Source: Casuarina equisetifolia
Lineage: Eukaryota > Streptophyta > Magnoliopsida > Fagales > Casuarinaceae
Assembly (NCBI GenBank): GCA_028551475.1
Contig: CM052361.1
Coordinates: forward strand, 8,625,501 to 8,689,500
DNA: 64,000 nt
Reading direction: 5' to 3'
Position numbers and translations under genes: made by a program. A model generated the notes under the pieces. It did not search any database. It was not told the origin of the DNA and saw only the letters and a list, made by a program, of their open reading frames with translations. Below are positions 11,461-23,151 of this stretch, in pieces (position 1 is the stretch's first letter; every line of letters starts with the position of its first letter).

Positions 11461-14400
11461 ATATTATTCAACAAAAACATCTAGCAACCAGAGTTCCTCC
11501 ATGTCCTCTAGTAGATCTAACAACCAAAATTCATCTTAAGGATCATCTAACAATGTTTTCTATAATTCTTGCTAAAGGCATTTCCATACTTAATATTAGT
11601 GCTGAAATTGCATTGCAAACCTATAGATAAAAATCAAAGGGATAAGGAAGTTACATCTAATGTAGTGATAGCAAAATCTAATGGAAACAATTAATCAACC
11701 CCTTAGTGACACACAATTCCAATAAATCATGCAAGCCTTCAATCAATTTGGCTTTTCAAATAAAATTGCAAGTTTCATGGATACATCTTTCTATTTTATG
11801 AGCTCAATATCTTCCAATGCTTACATTATTGATTTAAGAGCTAATGATCATATAATCTACAATAAAAAATTTTTTTTTCAAAAATACACAACTCTCATCC
11901 TTTCACATTAGTATGTCTTCCAAATGGAAATGTTACCTTTATCACCATGATTAGTGATGTTACTGTTATCCCACTTGTCAAGTTGAAAAATGTACTTTTT
12001 ATCTTAGATTTCCAATTTAATCTCATATCTATCACCAAGGCTTACCAAAAAAATGATTGTTGTCTCATTTGGTATTCTAACTTTTGTTTCTTTTAGGTCC
12101 ATTCCACTAAAAAATTAATGGACTTAGGTTATATTCATCAAAGACTTATTTTTAGGCCTCATTTCCCTAGACTTTTGATTTATCTTTATGTACTTTCCTT
12201 AATAAAGGCACTTTTTATAATGTTAACATCAAGAATAATATTTTACTTTCTCATCACTGTTTAAGTTCTAGTGCTTTCTTTCCACATCCAAAGTGTTATG
12301 TTTGTCCATTGGCTAAGCAATCTCATGTCACCTTACCTTTTAGTACTCACAACTCACTTCAATTTTTTATCTTCATCCACATTGACATTTAGGGCTCCTA
12401 TCACACACCTCAATATGATAGGTCCTAGTTCTTTCTTATTCTTGATGATGATTTTTTCCATGGTAATTGAATTTTTCTAAATCCCAAGTTTTATTCGACT
12501 CCACTCATTTTTCACTCTGATTAAAAATCAATTCCATACTTTCATTCAACATATATGGTGATAATACTTGTGATTTTTTCAACCATGATTGTTTGTCATT
12601 TTTTTCCTTTCACAACATACTTCATGTAAGTTTTTGCACTTATACCTTACAAAAAACTAGGGTTGTTAAGCATAAACATCATTATCTTCTAGAGGTTATT
12701 AAGGCTCTTAAATATCAAGCTTCTCATCCTTATATTCTAGAAACTTTTCGGGGTAATTGTATGGTTAATAAATCTTACATGATCAATAGGATGCTAACTT
12801 TTTGAGGGGATACCATGTCTATGATCCCATTGCAAGCTAGTTTCTTTATTATTCAAAATGTTGTTTTTCATGAAAATTTATTTTCTTTTCAATCTTAATT
12901 ATCACTACCTACCCTTTCTAAGCCTATTGTTAGCTCTAAGCTCTTCTTATTAGCTGATAATGTTCCACCACCTTTTTTGATGCCCCTTAAGGTTCTTGTT
13001 GCACACCTACCACCATAATTTCCAACTATTCTTGTTCCATGTTCCCAAACACCTATAGATTTTATGCCTCCACTTATTCTTAAGCTCATTACTAATATCT
13101 TTGCTTTACCTATTATAAAGATGTTGCTTGCCTGACCTTTGCTTTAAATGAGTCATTAGTGATTATTCCTTATGCAACGCAATAGGAAGCCCTTTGGCAA
13201 TCAAGGCACTCCATATGGCCTCCTACGTGAACTAGGGATTATATTTACTCTACTATCAATTCACTATATACTTATTATCCAATGTCTTTGTATGTCAGCT
13301 TTGCTCACCTTTCTTTAAACCATCTTTTTTGTATTAATTGTATCTCTACCAACTTAAAGCCCTCTACACTTCAAAAAGTTGTTAAGGATCCGAAATGTTG
13401 ATAGGTCATGGAGGATGAACTTCATGCCCTTACTAGCAACCACACCTTCGATATTATTTCTTGGCCTTCTCATTAGCAACCCATTATATGCAAATTGGTT
13501 TACACAATCAAATATAAAGGAAATGGTTCAACTAAGTACTACAAAGCTACTTAGTGGTGAAGGGCTATACTTAGAAAAAGGATTTTCATTATTAGGACAC
13601 TTTCCTTATGTGTTTAAGGAGGGCACTATTTGTTCTTTACTTGCGTTGTTACCTTTAAGGACTGGTCCTTTTATTAGATGGACATCCATAATGCCTTCCT
13701 TCTTGGCAACATAAAAAATGAGATTTACATGAATCTTCCTCAAGGATTACATAGATAAGGGAGCTTAAGTACAAATCCTTATACAAAGCTTCTTGACAAT
13801 GATATGCGAAGTTCACTTTAGCCTTTACTTCAACATAGTTCAAACAATCCCAACGTGACTATACCTTATTTACATTGTGGAAAGGTACCTCTTCGATTTA
13901 TTTGTTGATATATGTAAATAATATACTAATCATGGAAAATAACATTCTTATCATTAAGAGTTTTAAGAAGTACCTACACTCCACATTTTAAATTAAGGAT
14001 TTATGATCTTAGAAAAACTACCTAGGTGTCAAGATCACTTGTTTAGAGCGAGGAATGTATCTCAATCAACATAAATTTATTTTAGAGATTATCTCTAAAG
14101 CTAGTTTATCAGGATGCAAACTAGCAATTATCCCTTTTTAGCATAATTTGAATCTTACAACACCTAAGTATGATATGAGAGTATCATCGTTAGATAAAGA
14201 CCTTTCACTTAAGGGTCCTTCGAGCTACTAGAAACTAGTTGGGAAATTTATTTACATTTGTTTTTTTTTTCCAAGAGGGGTGCACCCAGCCCATGCTATA
14301 GTGCAACACATAGGTGACGCTTGAGAGCCCTAGTAGCAAGCTATTATGTTGGACTCTCCCCCCAAAAAAATTAATTTAATATCATGTGACCTGATGGGCC

Positions 14401-15104
14401 ACATATAAGATACTAAACTGATAAGAATAGATACTACACTTGACCTTAGCCAAAAGGTCAAAAAAGGCATTACATTTGTTATGTTGTTCAAATTCTTAAC
14501 TAATTCGTGCATACTCTAAAACAATTTCAAATGAATGCAACATTGAAAGTTGTAAAGTATTTAAAGGGATGTATGAGATTGGAAATTATTTTACCCAAAG
14601 ATTGCAACATGGAAATGACCGCCTATTGCAACATTGATTATACCACTTGTCCTATAAGCAAAAGATCAATCACATGTTTACGTATCAAATTGGGAAATTA
14701 TTTGTTATCATGGAAAACAAAGAAACAATCTATCTCATTATCATATACTAAATCTGAATACTAAGCCATGGCCAATACTTGTGAAGTTATTTGGCTAAGA
14801 CGTCTACTTAAGGATCTTGAAGTTTTGATAAAAGGTCTTACTCTTTTGTTTTGTGACAATTATATAGCCTTTAAACTTGTAACAAATCTTATGATTCATA
14901 GGAGGACAAAACATATTGACATAGATGTCATTTCACAAGAAAAAGATTTGTGAAGGCATTATTAAGGCAAGATATATAAGGACTACATAACAACATGTAG
15001 ACATCTTTACCAAAGCTTTTTCTCAAAGACAACATATGAATCTTTCAAGTAAGCTTGGTGTTTTGACATTTACAAATTGCCAAAACCTCCAACTTGAGGC
15101 AAAG
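11460..15104 (+). pseudogene. Copia-B gag end and pol remnants
   Basis: Conserved copia blocks appear in order but in shifting frames with many stops. There is a Ser/Asn-rich gag tail (about 11470-11540), protease relic IDLRANDH (about 11830-11855) where DSGAxxH is usual, integrase relic VVKHKHHYLLE (about 12664-12696), and RT entry YTIKYKGNGS (about 13500-13530). RT relics continue with DIHNAFL and EIYMNLPQG (about 13680-13745), then YVNN in place of YVDD (about 13910-13922). The RNase H and tail region follows (14507-14960), with LKVVKYLKG and RRTKHIDID. A U2 snRNA retropseudogene interrupts it at 14271-14470. No intact ORF remains. Confidence 0.85.
14271..14470 (-). pseudogene. U2 snRNA retropseudogene, near full length
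   Basis: On the minus strand this reads as spliceosomal U2 snRNA from its 5' start (CCTTTTGGCTAAGG) through the branch-point-recognition hexamer GTAGTA, the stem IIa/IIb region (TATGTGGCCCATC), an Sm-like T-rich site (ATTAATTTTTTTGG) and stems III/IV (CTTGCTACTAGGGCTCTC, TGCACCCCTC). It is followed by ten A residues (14261-14270, T on the plus strand) and bounded by an 11-bp direct repeat, ttacatttgtt, at 14252-14262 and 14470-14480. Poly(A) plus long target duplications are the mark of LINE-type retroposition. No USE or TATA element stands upstream on the minus strand, and several conserved bases differ, so it is very probably a silent copy. Confidence 0.92.
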
Positions 15105-15329
15105 TGTTGGAGATATGCATGAGTATTCTCTCATGTATTTCCCTAAGATGGCTTAGTATTCTTTTCATATGGCTTTACCAATTTAGGAAATTATTTGTGT
15201 GTAAAGTAAAGGAATATTTCCTTTTTATTTCTTTGTATATTTTCCATTAAAGTCCTTGTATTATATAAAGGATAAGCATTGTACACTTTTTCTTTAAGAA
15301 AGTAATATAGAGAAAGTTCCCTAAGCCTT
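15105..15329 (+). repeat. Copia-B 3' LTR, truncated
   Basis: Starts TGTTGGAGATATGC right after a weak purine tract and follows 6924-7183 until 'ccctaagcct', where similarity stops abruptly. About 33 bp of LTR end are missing here. A similar stretch ('tttttac...cttcacttt') occurs at 21561-21579, which suggests that everything between was inserted into this LTR. Confidence 0.82.
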
Positions 15330-15747
15330 CGCACCCCGTTCGACAGTAAAATCGTCAAGGTTTCAGTCCGGGAAGTTAACTCACCCGATCAAGTTAACGC
15401 GGAAGTTGACTCACGATACCCAGTGTAAGAGGAAGCGCCTTTTGTTCAGGCCTTTTTCACTAGTTTAGTTACAAGGGTTGATAGGCTCATTCAAGCAAGC
15501 TCAAGCCAAGCTATGGTTAATCCCCTAACGCGAGAACCAAAGAAAGGGGATGCTGCAGTAGTTGTTTCAGTTGAAGCAGGATGCCCCAATTACGCTTGCT
15601 TTTTCATACCTTGCTGTTGATCCGGATCCGGAGTGATGAAGGGTAGGAGGCAAAGCAAGCATAGAGAAAATAGAGTGATTAGTAAGAAAATCGACTAGCC
15701 GCATAGCCAGGTTCTGTTCTTCCTTTTCCCTTTTTGACAAATATGAC
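15330..15747. other. GC-richer segment of unknown, possibly organellar, origin (left part)
   Basis: Composition changes sharply at 15330 to sequence with balanced bases, many CG dinucleotides and none of the AT bias of the surroundings. It starts 'gcaccccgttcgacag' (from about 15330). It continues on the far side of copia-C (21253-21560). Short non-homologous ORFs, such as the 68-codon one on the minus strand at 15567-15773, show no family I recognise. Plant mitochondrial DNA transferred to the nucleus often looks like this, but I cannot prove it from sequence alone. Confidence 0.35.
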
Positions 15748-15752
15748 AAACA

Positions 15753-16439
15753 TGTTGGGTTGGTCCAACTCATATTCGGGGACTTATTATTGGGTCCAAT
15801 TAGGGTAATGTGGCCCTAAGGTTTAAAAAGAAAAATATAGGGTTTTTCTTTAGAGAAGAGGTGAGTGGCTGTCAAAAAGAAAAGAGAGAGAGAAAAGAAA
15901 ATAGTAAAATTTTGCAGGAATTAAAGGCCCTGCGCAACAGTTTATCAAACGTCTGAACAAGGTCGATCCGTGGTCCAATTGAGCTGATTTTTTGTCAACA
16001 GGTTCAGAATTGGGTGTTCTTCATTGTGAACGGTTGGATCATTGTTTGGAGCTCTTGAAGTCAGCAAATCTTGGTCAAAAATTTGGGTGATATTTATCTA
16101 ACTTTTCTTGGTTAAGTTGTTGTTTACAACTTGTTCTTCATTATTCATTGGTGATTCTATTATTGTTGAATCAGTAAATCTTAGTCTTGTTGCTATTGTT
16201 AAGGACTTGATTGGATTGTAACCTAACGATTTATATAATGGAGATTTGGGTGAACTCTGTGATCAGTCTCTTGGTTTTTTATCCTTCACATTGGAAGGGT
16301 TTTTCCACGTAGAAATTCTTTTATGTTAAGTGTGATATTTGCTTATTCTACTTGTGATTCAAATACATCGTTGGTATTTTAGTATTTCTTCACAGGTTCA
16401 ATCAAAGTGAGAAACGTTATAAGGTCGTTTTTCCCATCA
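15753..16439 (+). repeat. Copia-C 5' LTR
   Basis: A 687-bp LTR, TGTTGGGTTGG ... TTTTTCCCATCA. It differs from the 3' copy by a few dozen mostly transitional substitutions and a few single-base indels. Confidence 0.95.
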
Positions 16440-16493
16440 GAGTGGTGTCAGAGCTTAGGTTATGGTTGTTTTATTTTTGGATTTGATTGAACG

Positions 16494-17228
16494 ATGGAAC
16501 TAAGCACTAACAGGATGATTAGTTTGAATGGAAGAAACTATCATGTTTGGAAGGGTAAGATGGAAGATTTGCTTTATGTGAAGCGTTGGCACTTACTAGT
16601 GTTTAGTGAAACAAGACTAGACAACATGAGTGAGGCCGATTGGACTCTTGAGCATAAAATTGTACGCGAGTTTATTCAACAATTTGTAGATGAGAATGTT
16701 TTGAATCACATTAGTAAAGAAACACATGCTCGGACTCTATGGAACAAACTTGAATCTTTGTATTCTCGAAAGACTGGAAATAATAAGATGTATTTGATAA
16801 AGTAACTTATTAGCTTGAAATACAAAGATGGGCAATCCATATATGATCATTTGAATGAGTTTCAGGGAATGTTAGATCAACTTTCAAGTATGAATATGAA
16901 GTTTGAAGATGAAGTACAAGGACTTTGGTTACTTGGTACTTTACTAGAATCTTGGAAAACATTTCGTATGTCAATGAGTAACTCTGCTCCCGATGGTATT
17001 GTCACTATGGATTTTGTCAAGACTAGTATTTTGAATGAAGAGATGAGAAGAAAGAGTCAAGGTTCTTTGTCTCATTCTGAAGCTTTGGTTGTTGAAAATA
17101 GAGGGAGAAGTCATAGTAAAGGTTCAAAAAATTATAACAAAAGTCGAAGTAAGTCTAGATCGTGGCATAAAAATGTAGAGTGCCATCATTGTGGTAAGAT
17201 GGGTCATATCAAGAAAAATTGCTTCTAG
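16494..17228 (+). pseudogene. Copia-C gag remnant
   Basis: The frame opens with MELSTNRMISLNGRNYHVWK, typical of the UBN2-type gag of plant copia elements, and ends with the CCHC zinc knuckle CHHCGKMGHIKKNC (about 17180-17222) after a basic Ser/Lys/Arg stretch. One in-frame stop, TAA at 16803-16805, stands where Gln is expected; a TAG at 17226-17228 stands where Gln is expected directly after the knuckle. In a live element gag and pol would be one polyprotein. The product would package RNA in virus-like particles in the cytoplasm. Confidence 0.9.
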
Positions 17229-20200
17229 TTGAAAAATAAAAAGAAGAATAGTAAAGGTAGAAATGAGAATAAGAAAGTTAATGAAAGTGAGGAGAATAAG
17301 GACAACAATGATGATGATCGAGTTGCAGCAGCTACTAATGAACTTGTTATTGTATGCTATGATGATAATGTAAATTTTGCAAGTAATGAGACAAGTTGGG
17401 TAATTGATAGTGGTGCTTCTTTTCATATTACTTCTAAGAGGGAGTTCTTTACTTCTTATACTCCTGGAAACTTTGGCACATTGAAAATGGGTAATGATTG
17501 TTTAGCTAAAGTTACAGGTATGGGAGATGTATGCTTGGAGACTCGTAATGGATCCAAGTTAGTTCTTAAGAATGTTAGACATGTACCAGAAATTCATTTG
17601 AATTTGATTTCTACCGGACAACTTGATAATGAAGGTTTTTGCAATATCTTCAATAATGGACAATAGAAACTTACTAAAGGTTCATTAGTTATGGCTAGAG
17701 GCAAGAAAGAGTCTTCTTTGTATTTGTTTCAAGCCAAGATTTCCAAGGACATTTGTAATATAGTGGAAGATGGAAATGCAAGTGCTTTATAGCATAAAAG
17801 GTTAAGTCACATGAGTGAGAAAGGCATGAATGTGTTGGTAAAGAAGAACTTGTTATCTGGGATTAAGAGTGCAAAACTTGATAAGTGTGCACATTGTTTA
17901 GCTGAAAAATAGAAAAGAGTTTCACTCTATAATCACCCTCCTTCAAGGAAATTAGATTTCTTGGAGTTAGTACACTTAGATGTTTGTGGCCCAATTAACC
18001 CAAGGACGCTTGGTAGAGCATCCTACTTTGTGAGCTTTATTGATGACTACTCAAGAAAGGTTTGGGTTTATGTTTTGATGTCAAAAGATCAAGTACTAGA
18101 TGTGTTCAAGTAGTTTCAAGTTTCAATAGAACGGCAAACTGAAAAGAAGTTGAAATGTATTCGATCAGACAATGATAGTGAGTACATTGGACCATTTGAT
18201 GAGTATTGTAGGCAACATGGTATTCGACATCAGAAGACACCTCCAAAAACACCTCAGTTGAATGGTATAGTGGAAAGAATGAACAAGACATTGGTTAAAA
18301 GAGTTAAGTGCATGATTTCAAATGCTAACCTGCCAAAGACATTTTGAAGTGAAGCATTACTTACAGCAGCTTATGTTATCAATCTATCTCCAACTGTTAC
18401 TTTAGATGGTGATGTGCCAAATAGAGTTTAGTTTGGTAAGGATGTTTCCTATAATTATCTAAGAGTATTTGGTTACAAAGCGTTTGTTCATATTCCAAAG
18501 GATGAGAGGTCTAAGTTAGATGTCAAGACACGAGAATGTATATTTCTTAGTTATGGTTCTGATGAATTTGGTTACAGGTGTTATGATCTAGTTGTAAAGA
18601 AAATTGTGAGGAGTCGTGATGTTGTATTTTTTGATAATCAAAATATGACATATATTAGCCAGAGTGAGAAGAATATGTCACAAGGCTCTAAGATTGGTAT
18701 TGATATTGATCTAATTCCTTCAAATGATTTACAACGACAATTGCCAGAACAAGTTGAAAGTGATATTCAGCATGATGTTCAGGATCAAGTTCAAAATGAC
18801 CAACATGGTGCAGATAATAGTGACACTCAGACAAATAATGTTGTTGATATTCAGCAGAATCCATCTTCAGTTCCACCATTGAGAAGGTCTACTAGAGATC
18901 GCCATCCATCCTCTAGATACTCTACTGAGGAGTATGTATTGTTGATTGATGCAGGTGAGCCTGAGAGCTTTGAAGAAGTAGCAGTGGATGTGGATAAGAA
19001 AAAATGGGTTGATGCAATGCAAGATGAGTTGAAATCTTTGCATGATAATCAAACATTTGAGTTAGTGACATTGCCTAAGGGCAAGAAAGCTTTGAAGAAT
19101 CGTTGGATTTATAGATTGAAGCATGATGAAAATTCTTCACAACCTTGATACAAAGTCAGACTAGTTATTAAAGGTTTCAGTCAGAAAAAAGGAATTGATT
19201 ATGATGAGATTTTCTCACCTGTTGTGAAAATGTCCTCAATTCAAGTGGTTTGGGATTGGCTGCCAGTCTTGATCTTGAAATTGAGCAAATGGATGTAAAG
19301 ACTGTTTTTTTTCATGGTGACCTAAATGAAGAAATTTATATGGAGTAACCAGAGGGTTTTGAAAAAAAAGGTAAAGAGAACTATGTTTGCAAGCTAAAGA
19401 AAAGTTTATATGGCTTAAAACAGGCACGAGACAATAGTATCAAAAATTTGAGTTTTTTATGAGGGAGCAAGCTTACAAGAAGACAAATTCTGATCATTGT
19501 GTATTTGTGCAGAAGTTCTCAGATGATGACTTTATCATTTTACTACTTTATGTAGATAACATGCTTATAGTTGGTAAAAATGATGTAAGAATTGAATAGT
19601 TAAAGCAGGAGTTAAGTAAGTCATTCTCAATGAAAAACTTAGGCTCAGTGAAGCAAATTCTTGGTATGAAAGTTAGTTGTGATAGAAAAGCGAAGAAGTT
19701 ATGATTGTCTCAAGAGGAGTACATCAAGAAAGTGCTTCAAAGGTTTTGTATGGATAAAGCTAAAATAGTGAGCACACCTCTTGCTACACACTTTAAGTTT
19801 AGTAAGAAACAATGTCCTATAGATGAGGAAGACATAAAAGATATGGAAAGAGTTCTTTATGCTTTGACTATTGGTCGTTTAATGTATGCAATGATTTGTA
19901 CAAGGCTAGATATAGCTTATGCAGTTAGAGTAGTTAGCATATTCACTTCCAATCCTGGAAGAGAACATTAGAATATAGTGAAGTGGATTTTAAGGTATCT
20001 TCGAGGCACTTATAGTTTGAAACTTTCATTTGGGAGTAATAAGCCTATTCTTGTGAGATATATAGATTTTGACATGGCAGGGGATATTGATAATAGAAGA
20101 TCTACTTCAAGCTACTTGATTAAGTTTTCAGGGAAAGCTGTGGCATGGCAATCAAGATTACAAAAATGTATTACTCTATCTACAACAGAAGCAGAATTTA

Positions 20201-20515
20201 TTGCAGCAACAAAAGTATGTAAAGAGTTGCTTTGGATGAAGGAATTCATAAAAGAACTTGGTTTTATGCAAGAAAAGTATGTGTTATTTTGTGATAGTCA
20301 AAGTGTTATACGTCTTGCTAAGAACTCTACTTTTCATCACGGGTTAAAGCATATTGATATAAGGTATCATTGGATATGAGATATCATGAAAACCAAAGAG
20401 ATTACACTTGAAAAGATACATGCTGAGGATAATGGTTCTGATATGATGACAAAGGCTCTGTGGCGAGAAAAGTTTGAGTTTTGTCGGCATGAGACCGGTT
20501 TGGATTGTGCTTGAA
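17229..20515 (+). pseudogene. Copia-C pol remnant (protease, integrase, RT, RNase H)
   Basis: Protease keeps DSGASFH (about 17406-17426). Integrase keeps the HHCC-type zinc region (HKRLSH...CAHC, about 17793-17900), the core WGP-like LDVCGP and the catalytic region DNDSEY to NGIVERMN (18170-18290). RT spans about 19050-19700; its active site reads YVDN at 19549-19560, with the second Asp changed to Asn. RNase H and the tail follow (19978-20515). Stops lie at 17664, 17790, 17910, 18111, 18345, 18429, 19146, 19346, about 19597, 19702, 19969 and 20377. Frameshifts lie near 19240-19255 and 19425-19445. Nearly all stops replace Trp, Gln or Arg codons by C-to-T or G-to-A change. Confidence 0.93.
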
Positions 20516-20561
20516 AAATAGACATATAGAATCTCCCTCATTTAGGCTAGAGGGGGAGAAT

Positions 20562-21247
20562 TGTTGGGTTGGTCCAACCCATATTCGGGGACTTATTATT
20601 AGGTCCAATTAGGGTAATGTGGCCCTAAAGTTTAAAAAGAAAAATATTGGGTTTTTCTTTAGAGAAGAGGTGAGTGGCTGTCAAAAAGAAAAGAGAGAGA
20701 GAAAAGAAAATAGCAGAATTTCACAGGAATTAGAGGCCCTGCACAGCAGTTGATTAAACGTCTAATCAAGGTCGATCCGTGGTCTGATTGAGCTGATTTT
20801 TTGTCAGTAGGTTCGGGATTGGGTGTTCTTCATTGTGAACAGTTGGATCATCGTTTAGAGCTCTTAAAGTCAGCAGATCTTGGTCAAAAATATGGGTGAT
20901 ATTTCTCCAACTTTTCTTGGTTAAGTTGTTGTTTACAATTTGTTCTTCATTATTCATTGGTGATTCTATTATTGTTGAATCAGTAAATCTTAATCCTGTT
21001 ACTATTGTTAAGGACTTGATTGGGTTGTAACCTAACGATTTATATAGTGGAGATTTGGGTGGACTCCGTGATCGGTCTTGTGGTTTTTTATCCTTCACAT
21101 TGGAGGGGTTTTTTCATGTAGAAATTCTTTTGTGTTGAATGTGATATTTACTTATTCTACTTGTGATTCAAATACTTCATTGGTGTTTTAGTATTTCCTC
21201 ACAAGTTCAATCAAAGTGGGAAACGTTATACGTCGTTTTTCCCATCA
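20562..21247 (+). repeat. Copia-C 3' LTR
   Basis: A 686-bp LTR preceded by the purine tract agagggggagaa. It ends CCCATCA, followed directly by the aaaca target duplication at 21248-21252. Confidence 0.95.
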
Positions 21248-21252
21248 AAACA

Positions 21253-21560
21253 AAAGGTAACTCTCCTCCTAAATGTAGTTTCTGTCCATTTATGCCCAAT
21301 TTAAAATCAACCTGTGGATGATAAAGGGCTGCACAAAGAAGCTTTAAGTCTTATTTCCAGAGTGGACTTATCAATGACTTTGTCGCTGAGGTAAAAGTGA
21401 GAAGCGACTTCAGCTGAAGGCAGTAGATTACTAAACTTCTTGATGTGTCAATTAGACCATCCGGGGAATATCCAACTAGAACATAAGTTCCATAGGCATG
21501 TGGTTGAGAGTTAAGACTCTTCTCTAGTTCAAGGGAAAGAATCATTCACCCAGAAGGCAG
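21253..21560. other. GC-richer segment of unknown origin (right part)
   Basis: Continuation of 15330-15747 beyond copia-C. It has balanced composition and no recognised gene; the 64-codon minus-strand ORF at 21351-21545 matches nothing I know. It ends near 'cagaaggcagag', after which a stretch like the missing end of the copia-B LTR begins (21561). Confidence 0.3.
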
Positions 21561-21584
21561 AGTTTTTACGCTTCACTTTCTATA

Positions 21585-23150
21585 AGAAATTTCAAAATCT
21601 AACTTACAAGTTATCTCATAATATATTTATATTTAAATATTATTCAAAAATAACTTCTTTTCAGCATGAGATTTTAATTCTCGATACCTTCAGCTAAGGC
21701 CTTTTTTTTTTTGTCGTGTAAAAACTCAATTTTCTTCTTGTTGGAACTAGTTCTCATATAAATTGTTCCATTCTTTCACTTTGATCACTATACCGACTAA
21801 CCAAATGACATAACACACATAAGGTTTTTCAAACCTTATTCTTACAAACAAGGGAAAAACCTTTATCACAAGATTAATATTTTGCTCTTACATTTAAGAT
21901 TCCTATTTCGATCCATACTCCTGATTTTGACTTCCCCCAGCGTCTACACACCCCACATCACTGGTTTCCACATCCTCAGACAATAGAGACAGCAACCAGC
22001 ATCATGTTGTAGTGAATAACTTGGTCGAAAACTGACATGGGAATTCCGTACTCCGATAATTAACACAGCTCAGAAACCAAGTTTGAGAAATAAATGAGTT
22101 TTTACATCCCCGCATATAAGTTCCTCCGTAATAATAACCAGTTAAGCTCCGCCAGCTGACGAGAAACACCACAGTTATGAGCTGCAATACCAGATAATTG
22201 ATTGAAAAAAGCATTCAAATGAAGGAAATATGAAATGAGAGCCAATCCGTCACCAACTGCAAAGGGACAAAGGAGAACCAAACTCCAATAACAAAAGAAT
22301 GAAATTGAGTAAAAAGAAGACGATGCAGCTGATGAAAACAGAATGCAACACGCACACATCTACACTTGATAAGATGAAATATTAAATAATTTCACTTCTT
22401 CTTTTTTTAACGTAATTTTAGTTTACTGACCATATCCTCAAGAAAGAACAAGTTTCGATCTGTTCCATCATGATGCCATGGGGTTTTCCATACATGTAGA
22501 GGAAGATAATTCTAGGATGGAGAGATAATTAAACTGTTATATAACTCTATTTTTAGGACATTATAAGTCTTTTACTGAGATCATAATATGGTGTACCGAA
22601 ATATCATACAAAAACTTGGGTTTATGAGTTGGCACATAACCATACTTATTCTAATAATCACCTCAGTGACATTTTTCTAAGCTAAAACTTATCATTTCTA
22701 TCGAAGCATAGAAGTGAAAGTATCTATGAATATGTAATAGAATTAGTGTCCACCATACTATGCTCATCAAACACAACGAACATTGCAATACAGGATATGA
22801 ACTTGTATACCTCACGCATGTATGCTTTACATGAATCAGAAAAAGAAATTTATACTTGAGATTTTTCCATTCATCAGTTTTGGTTATGGCCAACCTAAAC
22901 TAGTAATGTTTTCTGTCATATCAGTACGAAATACATGTGATCCCAACAACAAAAGAAATGGACCAACAAATTAAATTTCACGCTACATGACTCGAACACA
23001 ATCAGCACTATATATGAACACAGTTGACAAAAAGAAAAAAGAAAAAGGCATTCACTGCAGAATCTCTTACGTTTTTTTCTTAGCTTGCTTTCTTCCATCA
23101 TTTAGTCTTCAATAATTTAAGAGATCGGAAATCTACAAATAACTTCGGTT
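21585..23150. other. Intergenic, no gene recognised
   Basis: AT-rich DNA with only short ORFs in unrelated frames and no family motif. I see no RNA gene and no repeat ends here. Confidence 0.5.
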
Positions 23151-23151
23151 C

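Larger units (their letters stand above)
6924..15329 (+). mobile_element. Copia-B: old, heavily decayed Ty1/copia element
   Basis: Bounded by the LTR pair 6924-7183 and 15105-15329. The internal region holds a primer-binding-site relic and, from about 11.7 kb on, pol remnants in plus orientation. The 3' LTR is cut short at 15329 by unrelated GC-richer DNA; a plausible tail of that LTR reappears at about 21560-21584. The internal region is far too long for gag plus pol, so other DNA has probably been inserted between 7.2 and 11.5 kb. I found no convincing target duplication, as expected for an old, disrupted copy. Confidence 0.8.
15753..21247 (+). mobile_element. Copia-C: complete-length Ty1/copia retrotransposon
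   Basis: Both ends are precise: LTRs 15753-16439 and 20562-21247, TG...CA termini, and target duplication aaaca at 15748-15752 and 21248-21252. The primer-binding site (tggtgtcagagc) starts at about 16443 and the polypurine tract agagggggagaa ends at 20561. Gag and pol lie in one frame from the ATG at 16494 until two frameshifts in RT. More than a dozen in-frame stops make it inactive. Domain order (integrase before RT) places it in Ty1/copia. Confidence 0.96.

Noticed and set aside
14330..14512. 60-codon minus-strand ORF
   Set aside because: It lies within the U2 snRNA copy and its flank, so the frame is accidental.
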